Source of the DNA: Streptomyces sp. NRRL B-24484
Lineage (GTDB): Bacteria > Actinomycetota > Actinomycetes > Streptomycetales > Streptomycetaceae
Reading direction: 5' to 3'
DNA length: 64,000 nucleotides
Assembly (NCBI RefSeq): GCF_000717715.1
Contig: NZ_JOAI01000007.1
Coordinates: 115,844 to 179,843 of the forward strand
How positions within the stretch are numbered: position 1 is the stretch's first letter; each line of letters begins with the position of its first letter. A program made the position numbers and the translations under genes. This document shows positions 9,658 to 18,125 of this stretch, one piece after another. The notes beneath the pieces are model-generated. The model was not told where the DNA came from. It saw only the letters and a list, made by a program, of their open reading frames with translations, and ran no database searches.

Positions 9658-11051
9658 CCCGCTGCTCTCCTCGTGTCGCCGCCGGCCGCGAGCACCGGCG
9701 TGGCGCCGTCCGGACCACGGTCGGCGGACCGTTCCGGACGGGCCCGGACGGCGCCGGCGACGACGGTGCCGACGATCTCGTGCCCGGCGTCCGCACACGC
9801 CTCCGCGATGCCGGCGAGCTCCGCCGCCGTCCAGCTGCCCGCGCTGAGCACGACCAGCGCGCCGGACTCTCCGTCGCCGTCCGGCACCAGCGGTCGGGAC
9901 ACCGAGACCCCCACCACCCGCAGCTCGGGGTGTCCCCCGCTCGAAGAGCTCGGGGAAGGACCGCCCTCCGCCTCGGCGACGAGCTGCCCGGCGGCCCGGA
10001 CGGCCGTCTCGTCCCCGTCCGGGACGACGACCAACAGCGGCCGGGGCGCGGGCAGTCGGTCCCGGAGGCGGTCGCAGACCCGCCGGAAGCGGAGCTGCCG
10101 GCCGGCCTCGTCACCGGGAGCGTGCCGGGCCGGCAGATCCCACCGGACGTCGGTGCCCAGCAGCCGGCGGATCAGGGCCCGCGGGCCACGGCCTTCCGGC
10201 CGGTGCGCGGAGCGTTCACCGGGTACGTCGACGGTGCCGAGGAGCACCGAGCCCAGCGCCGCGGCGATCTCCGTTCCGGTGCGCAGCCGGCGGCTCGTCC
10301 GTGCGGCGGCGAGATGGCCGACGACCCCGAGCGTGAGGAACAGCACCGCCCCGCCGGCGACGAGCTGGGTCCTCGTCGGCGGTGCCTCCTCCGTCGGCCG
10401 GGCCGCCGGTCCCAGGACGACCAGGTTGACCGTCTTGGTGGCGGCCGGGTCGAGCTGGTCCAGCTTCTTGACGGCGTCCTGCAGCGCGGTGCGCAGCTTC
10501 ACGAGTTCCGTGCGGGTCTGCACGCTCTCCACGCTCTGCCCCGAACCGGCCGCGTCGGCCAGGTCGGTGATGCGGCGGCCGGCCTGTTCCACCAACTGCC
10601 GCAGTGCCTCGGGCTGCGCGGCTTCGGCGTCGGTGCCGTCGCCCGAGTAGCGCGCGGCGAACCTGACGAACTCCTGGGCCACCCGGTCGGACAGCTGTTG
10701 TGCGCGCGCCGGGGTGTCGGCCGTGCCCGAGATCTTGATGATGTTCCCGTCCGCGGCCGTGGCGCCCACCCGGTCCCGAAGGTCGTTGCCGCCGGCCCCG
10801 GACCAGGGGAGCGCGGCCGCCACGCGGTCGAGCACCACCGAACTGGTCGCGATCTGCGTCTGGGTCGTCAACTCGCGCTCCTGCCACGCCCCCGGCAGCA
10901 GGACCGAGGCCGACGTCGTGTAGCGCGGCGGGAACAGCAGGGAACTGCCGTAGCCGACGAGCCCGCCCACCACGGCGAGGACGGCGAGGAGCCGCCAGCG
11001 CCGACGGAAGATGTGACCGATCACGACCAGGCGAATCGCTTCGTCGCTCAA
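9654..11051 (-). CDS. Wzz-type polysaccharide co-polymerase (chain-length protein) 2
   Basis: This 465-residue protein opens with the short charged segment and helix usual for Wzz (RRRWRLLAVLAVVGGLVGYG), followed by PPRYTTSASVLLPG, a typical Wzz N-terminal strand. Residues about 60-225 are alpha-helical and periplasm-like, and a second helix (LVAGGAVLFLTLGVVGHLA) lies near residue 250. The C-terminal domain has the beta-strand pattern of BY-kinases (PLLVVVPDGDE) but no P-loop. It probably works as a heteromer with the following paralogue to control chain length. It is coupled at both ends by 4-nt overlaps. Confidence 0.8.
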   Translation of the reverse strand: MSDEAIRLVVIGHIFRRRWRLLAVLAVVGGLVGYGSSLLFPPRYTTSASVLLPGAWQERELTTQTQIATSSVVLDRVAAALPWSGAGGNDLRDRVGATAADGNIIKISGTADTPARAQQLSDRVAQEFVRFAARYSGDGTDAEAAQPEALRQLVEQAGRRITDLADAAGSGQSVESVQTRTELVKLRTALQDAVKKLDQLDPAATKTVNLVVLGPAARPTEEAPPTRTQLVAGGAVLFLTLGVVGHLAAARTSRRLRTGTEIAAALGSVLLGTVDVPGERSAHRPEGRGPRALIRRLLGTDVRWDLPARHAPGDEAGRQLRFRRVCDRLRDRLPAPRPLLVVVPDGDETAVRAAGQLVAEAEGGPSPSSSSGGHPELRVVGVSVSRPLVPDGDGESGALVVLSAGSWTAAELAGIAEACADAGHEIVGTVVAGAVRARPERSADRGPDGATPVLAAGGDTRRAAG

Positions 11052-12313
11052 CGGCGCGGCCTCTTCCCGGCCGGGCCCGGGCCGCCCGCCGACACCGGCG
11101 GGAGGTCACGGCAGGCGGCGGCGTAGGCGGCGAGCAGCGAACGCTGGGAGTTCCGCCAGGCGAGCGGCCCGTTGATCCGCTCCTGGCCGATCTTGCCCAT
11201 CAGGGCCCGCTTCTCCGGATCGTCCAGCAGCAGCGCGACGAGTTCGGCGAACCGGGCCTCGTCGTCGGCGGGCGCGTAGACGGCGGCGTCACCGGCGGAG
11301 ACCCGCGCCTCGCGGAGGTCGAACGAGACGATCGGCCGGCCCATCACCATGTACTCCAGGACCTTGTTCATGGTCGACACGTCATTGAGCGGATTGTGCG
11401 GGTCGGGGGAGAGGCACACGTCCGCGGTGGACAGGTACCGCACCAGGTCGGCGTCCGGAACGCGCCCGGTGAACTCCACCTGCTCCGAGAGCCCGAGCCG
11501 CCGGGACAGCTCCACCATCGCGTCGAAGGTGTCCCCACCGCCGACGAACACCGCGTGCCAGTCGGTCCGCCCGAACTCGTCGCGGAGCTTCGCGAGGGCC
11601 CGCAGGGCGTAGTCCACGCCGTCCTGAGGCCCCATCACACCGAGGTAGCACAGCAGATGGGGCTTGCCGCGCTTGAGCTCCGGCTCCGGCGGCACCGGCC
11701 GGAACCGCCCGGTGTCGGGCGCGCTGCGCACTACGAAGACCTCGTCCGGGCGCCGGCCGCCACGGCGCAGTGCGACGTCCCGGTAGCTCTCGTTCGTGGC
11801 GAGCACGACGTCCGCGGCCCGGTAGGTCAGCCGTTCCAGCGCGCACACGCCGCGGTAGAGCAGGTCCTCACCGCGGTCGAACCGGGAGAGGTACAGCTCG
11901 GGCACCAGGTCGTGCTGGTCGAACACGAACCGGGCGCCGCGCCGCTTCAGCCACAGGGCCGGCAGGAACAGCAGGTCGGGCGGATTGCAGGCGTGGACCA
12001 CGTCGACCGGGCCGACCCTGCGGGCCAGCCGGGCCGTGTGCCACAACGCGGATCCGTACTCCCGCAGGTAGCCGGCCGGCCCTCCGGTGGCCGCGCGCAA
12101 CGGGTACCGGTGGATCCGCACCCCGTCGATCACCGCCTCCGGCTCCGTGTCCCGCTTGCTGCCCCGCGGGCAGATGACGTCCACCGTCCACCCCGCGTCA
12201 CGGAGCGTCGTGCACTCCTGCCACACCCGTCGGTCGAACGGCACCGACAGGTTCTCCACCAGGATCAGCGCGCGACGGCCCCGCCCGTCGGCGCCCGTCG
12301 CGTCACCAGGCAA
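11048..12313 (-). CDS. Glycosyltransferase family 4
   Basis: This GT-B fold transferase of about 421 residues begins near ALILVENLSVPFDRRVW, the conserved N-terminal strand of GT4 enzymes. Other landmarks are DVVHACNPPDLLF, the CYLGVMGPQDGVD linker and the C-terminal donor-binding region LNDVSTMNKVLEYMVMG with the conserved Glu. It should add one sugar to the lipid-linked repeat unit on the cytosolic face. No ATG or GTG start precedes the conserved strand in a sensible place. TTG 12313, overlapping the previous gene by 11 nt, is the best candidate; an upstream start inside the dehydrogenase gene is less likely. Sugar specificity is unknown. Confidence 0.85.
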   Translation of the reverse strand: MPGDATGADGRGRRALILVENLSVPFDRRVWQECTTLRDAGWTVDVICPRGSKRDTEPEAVIDGVRIHRYPLRAATGGPAGYLREYGSALWHTARLARRVGPVDVVHACNPPDLLFLPALWLKRRGARFVFDQHDLVPELYLSRFDRGEDLLYRGVCALERLTYRAADVVLATNESYRDVALRRGGRRPDEVFVVRSAPDTGRFRPVPPEPELKRGKPHLLCYLGVMGPQDGVDYALRALAKLRDEFGRTDWHAVFVGGGDTFDAMVELSRRLGLSEQVEFTGRVPDADLVRYLSTADVCLSPDPHNPLNDVSTMNKVLEYMVMGRPIVSFDLREARVSAGDAAVYAPADDEARFAELVALLLDDPEKRALMGKIGQERINGPLAWRNSQRSLLAAYAAACRDLPPVSAGGPGPAGKRPRR

Positions 12314-13619
12314 GGCCCGCGTACCCCGGCTCGGTCCGGCGCGCCTCGGCGTCGGGAAGGCGGACGAGGTCGACGACCATCGGGCTGCCACCGCGGGGCA
12401 GCGCCGACAGCACGGCCGGGTCGCTCGTCCCGACCACGCACACCTCGGCATGGTCGAGCACCTCGTCGACGGACTCCGCGAGCAGCTGCGCGAGGTGCGG
12501 CAGCCGGGTCTCGATGTACTCGCGGTTCGCGCCGAGCAGCCGGGAGAGGCTCACGTTGGGGTCGTGGATCCGCAGGTCGTGGCCCCGGCCGAAGAGCCTC
12601 TCCGCCAGTTCGACGAGCGGGCTCTCGCGGAGGTCGTCGGTGCCGGGTTTGAAGGACAGGCCGAACAGGCCCACCCGACGCTTCCCGGTGCGCTCGACCA
12701 GCTCCACCGCGCGCTGCAGGTGGTCGGAGTTGGAGGGCAGCACATGGGAGAGGATGGGCACCGAGACGTTGGCCCGCCGGGCCGCGTGGACCAGGCCGCG
12801 CAGGTCCTTGGGCAGGCAGGAGCCACCGAAGGCGAAGCCGGGCCGCAGGTAGGCGGGGCTGATGTTCAGCTTGCGGTCGGCCAGGAACACGTCGATCACC
12901 TGGTGCGAGTCCACCCCGAGCGCCCGGCACACCGCGCCCAGCTCGTTCGCGAAGCCGATCTTGAGCCCGTGGAAGGCGTTGTCCGCGTACTTGATCGCCT
13001 CGGCCGTCGGGACCGGCACCCGGAACACCTCGCCCGGCAGTCCGTCGTACAGCGCCGCGACGACGTCGCCGCTCGCCGGGTCGAGCTCGCCGATGACGGT
13101 CTTGGGCGGGTCGAAGAAGTCCCGCACGCTCGTGCCCTCGCGCAGGAACTCGGGGTTGACCGCGACCCCGAAGTCCACCCCGGCCGTGCCGCCGACGTAC
13201 TTCTCCAGGATCGGCACCAGCAGTTCCAGGCAGGTGCCCGGGAGCATGGTGCTGCGGAACACGACGGTCTGCCGCCCACCCCGCTCGGCCACCGCGGCAC
13301 CGATCTGCTCGGTGACCCGCTCCAGGTAGGTGGTGCACAGGCTGCCGTCGGGCTCCGACGGCGTGCCGACGCAGACCAGCGACACCTCACTGCCCGCGAT
13401 CGCCTCGCGGACGTCCACGGTGGCGCGCAACGCCCCGGTCCGCACGACCTCGGCGATCAGCTCGCCGATCCGCTCCTCGACCACCGGGGCCCTGCCCTCG
13501 TTGACCAGGTCGACCTTCACCTGGTTCACGTCCACCCCGATGACCTCGTGACCCATCCTGGCCAGGCACGCGGCCGACACGCAGCCCACGTAGCCGAGCC
13601 CCAGGACACTGACCCTCAT
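12303..13619 (-). CDS. AlgD-like nucleotide-sugar 6-dehydrogenase
   Basis: This 438-residue enzyme has an N-terminal NAD Rossmann motif (GLGYVGCVSA), the catalytic-Cys segment FAFGGSCLPKDL and the C-terminal signature GLSFKPGTDDLRESPLVEL. The length and the latter two motifs match Pseudomonas GDP-mannose 6-dehydrogenase AlgD more closely than the shorter YwqF/Ugd consensus as remembered, so the substrate may be GDP-mannose. UDP-glucose remains possible. The reaction oxidises a hexose C6 alcohol twice to a uronate, supplying the acidic sugar of the polymer. ATG 13619 has a strong GGAGG 8 nt upstream. Confidence 0.85.
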   Translation of the reverse strand: MRVSVLGLGYVGCVSAACLARMGHEVIGVDVNQVKVDLVNEGRAPVVEERIGELIAEVVRTGALRATVDVREAIAGSEVSLVCVGTPSEPDGSLCTTYLERVTEQIGAAVAERGGRQTVVFRSTMLPGTCLELLVPILEKYVGGTAGVDFGVAVNPEFLREGTSVRDFFDPPKTVIGELDPASGDVVAALYDGLPGEVFRVPVPTAEAIKYADNAFHGLKIGFANELGAVCRALGVDSHQVIDVFLADRKLNISPAYLRPGFAFGGSCLPKDLRGLVHAARRANVSVPILSHVLPSNSDHLQRAVELVERTGKRRVGLFGLSFKPGTDDLRESPLVELAERLFGRGHDLRIHDPNVSLSRLLGANREYIETRLPHLAQLLAESVDEVLDHAEVCVVGTSDPAVLSALPRGGSPMVVDLVRLPDAEARRTEPGYAGLAW

Positions 13620-13692
13620 GAACCGTTCCTCCCCTCGGGCCGGCCCTCACGGCCGGCCGGCCGCGCGCCGATCGGACGGCGCCCCCCACGCA

Positions 13693-15222
13693 TCAGTAGG
13701 CCCCCTGCCCCTGGAGCACCGCACGCAGCGTCTTCCACAAGATCACCGTGTCGAGGGCGAGCGACCAGTCCTCCACGTACCGCAGGTCCAGCCGGACCGC
13801 CTCCTCCCACGGCAGGTCGCTGCGCCCGCTGATCTGCCACAGGCCCGTGAGCCCGGGCTTGACGAGCAGTCGCCGCCGGATGTCCGGGCCGTACGCGGCG
13901 GACTCCTCCGGCAGCGGAGGCCGCGGACCGACGAGCGACATCGAGCCGGTGAGCACGTTGAGGAGCTGCGGGAGCTCGTCGATCGAGTACCGGCGGAGCA
14001 CTCCTCCCACCCGGGTCACCCGAGGATCCCGGCGGAGCTTGAACAGCAGGCCGGCGCCCTCGTTGCGGTCGGCCAGCTCGGTACGTGCCCTGTCGGCCCC
14101 GGCGACCATGGTGCGGAACTTGAACAGGGTGAACTGGCGGCCGTCCTTGCCGACCCTGTGCTGCCGGTAGAAGGCCCCGCCCCGACTGTCCATCAGCACC
14201 AGCAGCCCGACGGCAACCATCAGCGGCGCGAACAGGACCAGCAGGACCGCGGCACCCAGCCGGTCGACGACCTCCTTGACCGCCCTGCGGCCCCCGGTGA
14301 ACGTCGGCATGCTGACCCGCAGCATCGGGATCCCGAGCACCGCGTCGACGTGCAGCCGCGGGCCGGCCACCTCCATCAGCACGGGCGCCACGACCATCTC
14401 GGCATCGCCGCCCTCGAGGTTCCAGGCCAGGCGCTGCAGCCGGTCCGGTGTCCAGTACGGGTCCGGCGTGACTGCGACGACACGGTAGCCGTCGCGGCGG
14501 ACGTGGTTGGCGACGTCCGTCAGCCGGCCGACGACCGGCACCCCGTCCAGCCGGTCACCGTCGTACCCGAGACCGTGCGGCGTGCACACCGCCTCGACCC
14601 GCCAGCCGATGTGCGGGAACTTCCGGGTCCGGGCGATCAGGTCGCGCACGGTGGCCGGGCTCCCGGCGGCGAGCACCGGGCGCAGGCACCGGCCCTCCAT
14701 CCGCTGTCTGTGCAGCCACAGGCGCAGCAGGTACCGCTCGGTCATGGTGACGACCGTGATCGCCGGGATGGCGACGAAGATCCAGAGCTTGATGTTGTGC
14801 GAGGTGAGGGCGATCCCGCCGAGCGCCAGTACGACGGCCGCCGTGAACAGCGAGCGTCCGAGCCGACGGAATTCCTCGGCGCCCTGACCGAGTACGGCCG
14901 CAGCCCACGACCGGGTCGTGGCGAGCGCTCCCAGCACCAGCAGTTCGGTGCCGAAGGCGAGAATTCCCCATTTCTCGTGCCAGTTGGCCGCGTCCCGAAC
15001 TCCGAAGAAGCGGCCGATCGCCGCCACCACGAAGGCGGTGGCCACGATGTCGCTGATGACGACGGCGCGACGGTACCGCTGCTCCCAGTCACTCTCGGGC
15101 CGACCGATCCTCCCGTTCGTCCGGCGTCCCCGCGCCGGTGGAAACGGACTGACCAGTTCTCCTTCCCCCTGCTTTACGGCCCCTTCCAGGTCGGCGGTGG
15201 GTTCGACGTGTTCGCTCCACAC
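13693..15222 (-). CDS. Undecaprenyl-phosphate sugar transferase (WcaJ/WbaP-like initiator)
   Basis: This protein of about 509 residues has an N-terminal hydrophobic region with four to five helices, a central CoA-binding-like domain (residues about 170-290) and a C-terminal bacterial sugar-transferase domain. The latter carries LFKFRTMV, RYSIDELPQLLNVL and GSMSLVGPRPP. It transfers a sugar-1-phosphate to undecaprenyl phosphate, the first step in repeat-unit assembly, and is the first gene of the operon. GTG 15222 is chosen because it follows GGGGGAGGAACC directly. The initiation region is itself tandemly duplicated (see repeat entry). Confidence 0.87.
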   Translation of the reverse strand: MWSEHVEPTADLEGAVKQGEGELVSPFPPARGRRTNGRIGRPESDWEQRYRRAVVISDIVATAFVVAAIGRFFGVRDAANWHEKWGILAFGTELLVLGALATTRSWAAAVLGQGAEEFRRLGRSLFTAAVVLALGGIALTSHNIKLWIFVAIPAITVVTMTERYLLRLWLHRQRMEGRCLRPVLAAGSPATVRDLIARTRKFPHIGWRVEAVCTPHGLGYDGDRLDGVPVVGRLTDVANHVRRDGYRVVAVTPDPYWTPDRLQRLAWNLEGGDAEMVVAPVLMEVAGPRLHVDAVLGIPMLRVSMPTFTGGRRAVKEVVDRLGAAVLLVLFAPLMVAVGLLVLMDSRGGAFYRQHRVGKDGRQFTLFKFRTMVAGADRARTELADRNEGAGLLFKLRRDPRVTRVGGVLRRYSIDELPQLLNVLTGSMSLVGPRPPLPEESAAYGPDIRRRLLVKPGLTGLWQISGRSDLPWEEAVRLDLRYVEDWSLALDTVILWKTLRAVLQGQGAY

Positions 15223-15289
15223 GGTTCCTCCCCCCGGGAGGCTTGCGCCTCCCGCACGGTTCCTCCCCTCGGGAGGCCCCCGCCTCCCG
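15220..15289 (-). repeat. Tandem 35-bp repeat carrying hairpin, Shine-Dalgarno and GTG
   Basis: Two adjacent 35-bp units (15220-15254 and 15255-15289) differ at four positions. On the mRNA each unit reads: perfect 8-bp hairpin (CGGGAGGC-4 nt-GCCTCCCG), then GGAGGAACC, then GTG. The downstream GTG (15222) is the sugar-transferase start. The upstream GTG (15257) opens a 27-codon ORF that overlaps the real gene in another frame. This is visible directly in the sequence; a regulatory role is inferred. Confidence 0.75.
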
Positions 15290-15785
15290 TTCCGTGTCGT
15301 TCCCACTTCTCAATAGGCCTCGCCCTCCGCGCATGACAAACCGGCTACCGCATTGCCACGTGAACATCCCACCCGGACGTCGGCGGACGCGTACGTCCCG
15401 CCGGAGTCCAGAGGTGCACGGGAAACCGTCGCCGACGGACCAATGGATCGCTAGTGCGCATCGCGTCCAACTGTGCGAAGCGATAATCAACTTAGAGCAT
15501 CGGGAACGCCCGGCGGGGGCGATGTGTGAAACGCGTGCCCGATATTTGAACTTGATCTACGGAACGGTTGCTTCGTGGGTTTCTTGAGGAATTAGACGTG
15601 CATTGTGACGTGTGATGCGGGAGTTAATGGCCGGGTCCGAGGCGAGGCAAGAGGATCGGCCGACCTCGTGTCGCGCTCGGCCGTGCGGCCCGGAGGAGCT
15701 TGTGGAGGCGGCCGGTGCCGAGCACGGCGTGGTGTCACGGGCCACCTCCACCCGTGCTGGTCCTGCGGGAAAAGTTCGGGCCGGG
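15290..15785. other. Divergent intergenic region upstream of EPS and ECF42 operons
   Basis: About 500 bp without a credible gene; the ORFs crossing it lack coding character. It is less GC-rich than its surroundings around 15480-15600. It should hold the minus-strand promoter of the EPS operon, but no clear -35/-10 pair was recognised. The plus-strand ECF42-type promoter begins just after it. Confidence 0.5.
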
Positions 15786-15814
15786 TGTCGATTTCGTGGG
15801 TGGCTCTTCGTCTA
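15786..15814 (+). promoter_or_regulatory. ECF42-type promoter
   Basis: TGTCGA at 15786-15791 is followed after 17 bp by CGTC at 15809-15812. This matches the ECF42-group consensus as remembered (TGTCGA in the -35 region, CGA/TC in the -10 region). It lies about 50 bp before the first gene of the operon that encodes an ECF42 sigma factor, which supports autoregulation. Confidence 0.7.
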
Positions 15815-15865
15815 GGGGGTGGAACGGGCCGCGGAAGAGCGGTCCGCAGGAGCAAGGAGCCCGTC

Positions 15866-16450
15866 ATGCGCCAGGTCAACGCCACGCTGTCCATCACTCT
15901 CGACGGAGTCGTCCAGGGACCGGGTCGTCCGGACGAGGACACCCGCGGTGGCTTCACGCACGGGGGCTGGGGCGGCACGTACAACGACCAGGTCATGGGC
16001 ATGGAGATGGGTAGGAGCATGTCCAAGCCCACGGACATGCTGTTCGGACACCGGACCTGGACGGACTTCATCACCGCATGGGGCAACCGCAAGGACGACA
16101 ACCCCTTCACCGCGCACATGAACGCGGCGACCAAGTACGTGTGCTCCAGGACGCTGGAGAACGCGGACGCCTGGCAGAACTCGATCCTGCTGGAGGGCGA
16201 CGCCGCCGGGACGGTGGCGAAGCTCAAGGCCGAGGACGGCAAGGACCTGACGATCATCGGCAGCGCCACGCTGGTCCGCGATCTTCACGCGGCCGGCCTG
16301 GTCGACACCTACCAGCTGCTGATCCACCCGCTCACCCTGGGCACCGGCATGCGACTGTTCGAGGGCCCCGCCCCGCTGACCGAGTTCGAGCTCACCGACA
16401 GCGTCACCACCACCAAGGGCGTGATCATCGCCCGCTACACCCGCAAGTAG
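15866..16450 (+). CDS. Dihydrofolate-reductase/RibD C-terminal family protein
   Basis: This 194-residue protein has the RibD-C/DHFR-like fold signature. It opens with [16 protein letters not shown], followed by LFGHRTW, then [19 protein letters not shown] and [14 protein letters not shown]. These strands form a dinucleotide-binding fold, and the family is common but poorly characterised in actinobacteria. ATG 15866 follows AAGGAGC by 6 nt. It is first in an operon with a YciI protein and an ECF42 sigma factor, a combination seen in many actinomycetes. The partner suggests a role in an ECF42-controlled redox or detoxification response, but no substrate can be named. Confidence 0.85.
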   Translation: MRQVNATLSITLDGVVQGPGRPDEDTRGGFTHGGWGGTYNDQVMGMEMGRSMSKPTDMLFGHRTWTDFITAWGNRKDDNPFTAHMNAATKYVCSRTLENADAWQNSILLEGDAAGTVAKLKAEDGKDLTIIGSATLVRDLHAAGLVDTYQLLIHPLTLGTGMRLFEGPAPLTEFELTDSVTTTKGVIIARYTRK

Positions 16451-16456
16451 GCATCC

Positions 16457-16798
16457 ATGGGGAATTACCTTCTCTCGATCTACCAGCCCGAAGGCGAGGC
16501 CGACCCCGAGGCCATGGACCGGATCAAGGCCGATCTGCACCGGCTCAACGAGGAACTGCGCGAAAGCGGCTCCTGGGTGTTCACCGGCGGCCTGCACGCG
16601 CCCGGCACGGCCACGGTCGTGCGCGCCGACGGCATGCTCACGGACGGTCCCTACGCCGAGGGCAAGGAGCACGTCGGCGGGATCTGGGTGATCACCGCAC
16701 CCAACCTGGACGTCGCACTGGAGTGGGGCCGCAAGGCATCCGCCGCGACCGCGCTCCCGATCGAAGTCCGCCCGTTCCAGGACGTCGAACCGTATTGA
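16457..16798 (+). CDS. YciI/DGPF-family protein
   Basis: This 113-residue protein carries the family hallmark [13 protein letters not shown] and the N-terminal strand [10 protein letters not shown]. YciI/DGPF proteins are small ferredoxin-like-fold proteins. They are the characteristic genomic partners and targets of ECF42 sigma factors, which some actinomycetes use in stress responses. The gene starts 6 nt after the upstream stop and its own stop overlaps the TTG start of the sigma gene (TTGA, 4 nt), so all three are co-translated. Biochemical activity is unknown. Confidence 0.88.
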   Translation: MGNYLLSIYQPEGEADPEAMDRIKADLHRLNEELRESGSWVFTGGLHAPGTATVVRADGMLTDGPYAEGKEHVGGIWVITAPNLDVALEWGRKASAATALPIEVRPFQDVEPY

Positions 16799-17997
16799 TC
16801 CCGACACCGCAGCAGATCGCGGCCGTGTTCCGCGCCGAGTACGGCAGAGCCGTTGCCGTACTCGTGCGCCGGCTCGGCGACATCAGCACGGCCGAGGACG
16901 CCGTCGCCGAGGCCTTCGCCGTTGCCCTGCAGCGCTGGCCGGTCGACGGAATGCCGCCCAGCCCGGCCGGCTGGATCATCACCACTGCCCGCAACCGGGC
17001 CGTCGACGAGCTGCGCCGCGAATCGGTCCGTGCGCACAAGCACGCCGAGGCACAACGGCTCCACGGCCCGGACGAACGAGCAGACGAGGGACCCGTGCGC
17101 GACGACCGTCTCCGGCTGGTGTTCACCTGCTGCCACCCGGCCCTGGCGATCCCCGCGCAAGTGGCGCTCACCCTGCGCCTGCTCGGCGGGCTCACCACAC
17201 CCGAGATCGCCCGTGCCTTCCTCGTGCCCGAACCGACGATGGCACAGCGCCTCGTGCGGGCGAAGGCGAAGATCCGCGATGCCGGGATCCCCTACCGGGT
17301 GCCCCGGGATGCCGATCTGCCCGACCGTCTCGGTGCGGTGCTCGCGGTGCTCTACCTGATCTTCAACGAGGGCTACGTCGCCACCTCCGGCACCGATCTG
17401 GCCCGCGCCGACCTGTGCGCCGAGGCGATCCGCCTGGCCCGGCTGCTGGTCGAACTCATGCCGGACGAGCCGGAGGCCGCAGGGCTGCTCGCGCTGATGC
17501 TGCTGATCGAGGCCCGCCGCGATGCCCGCACCGACCGGGACGGCAACCTGGTCCGCCTGGCCGACCAGGACCGCTCGCTGTGGAACGCCGCCCTGGTCGC
17601 CGAGGGCCGCACGATCGTCCGCTCCTGCCTGCGCCGCAACCGGCCCGGCCGCTACCAGCTCCTGGCCGCCATGAACGCCGTGCACACCGACCCCGTCACC
17701 GACTGGACGCAGATCCTCGCGCTCTACGACCGGCTCGCGCACTTCGACACCGGCCCGGTGGTCGCACTCCACCGCGCGGTCGCACTCGCCGAGGTCGAGG
17801 GCCCGGAGGCGGCACTTCGTGTGGTCGACGGCCTGGATCTCGGGAACCACCACCTGTTCCACGCGATCCGCGGTGACCTCCTCGCCCGCCTCGGACGGAC
17901 ACGGGAAGCCGGTCGGGCCCTCGAAGCCGCGGCCCGGCTCACCGGGAACGAGGCGGAACGGACCTTCCTGATAGCCCGGCGCGACCGACTCGGCTGA
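16795..17997 (+). CDS. ECF42-group RNA polymerase sigma factor with C-terminal helical extension
   Basis: This 400-residue protein has sigma region 2 in residues about 8-75 ([17 protein letters not shown]) and sigma region 4 at about 110-165 ([19 protein letters not shown]). A helical TPR-like C-terminal half follows, with [12 protein letters not shown] and [15 protein letters not shown], as in the DUF6596 extension of ECF42 factors. No anti-sigma gene is adjacent, consistent with control through the C-terminal extension. The TTG start at 16795 overlaps the previous stop. Neighbouring DGPF and RibD-like genes and the TGTCGA promoter upstream fit the group. Confidence 0.92.
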   Translation: MIPTPQQIAAVFRAEYGRAVAVLVRRLGDISTAEDAVAEAFAVALQRWPVDGMPPSPAGWIITTARNRAVDELRRESVRAHKHAEAQRLHGPDERADEGPVRDDRLRLVFTCCHPALAIPAQVALTLRLLGGLTTPEIARAFLVPEPTMAQRLVRAKAKIRDAGIPYRVPRDADLPDRLGAVLAVLYLIFNEGYVATSGTDLARADLCAEAIRLARLLVELMPDEPEAAGLLALMLLIEARRDARTDRDGNLVRLADQDRSLWNAALVAEGRTIVRSCLRRNRPGRYQLLAAMNAVHTDPVTDWTQILALYDRLAHFDTGPVVALHRAVALAEVEGPEAALRVVDGLDLGNHHLFHAIRGDLLARLGRTREAGRALEAAARLTGNEAERTFLIARRDRLG

Positions 17998-18125
17998 GCC
18001 GGCGCCTCCTTCGGAGGACTCCCCGCAGGCCGGCTGCTGTCCGTGGGGGTCGCTCCGCGGTACACGGCGACCCGCGCCGGCACGCAGACCCTGCGCACGC
18101 GGGTGGGCCTCGCGCTGCCGCCCGG

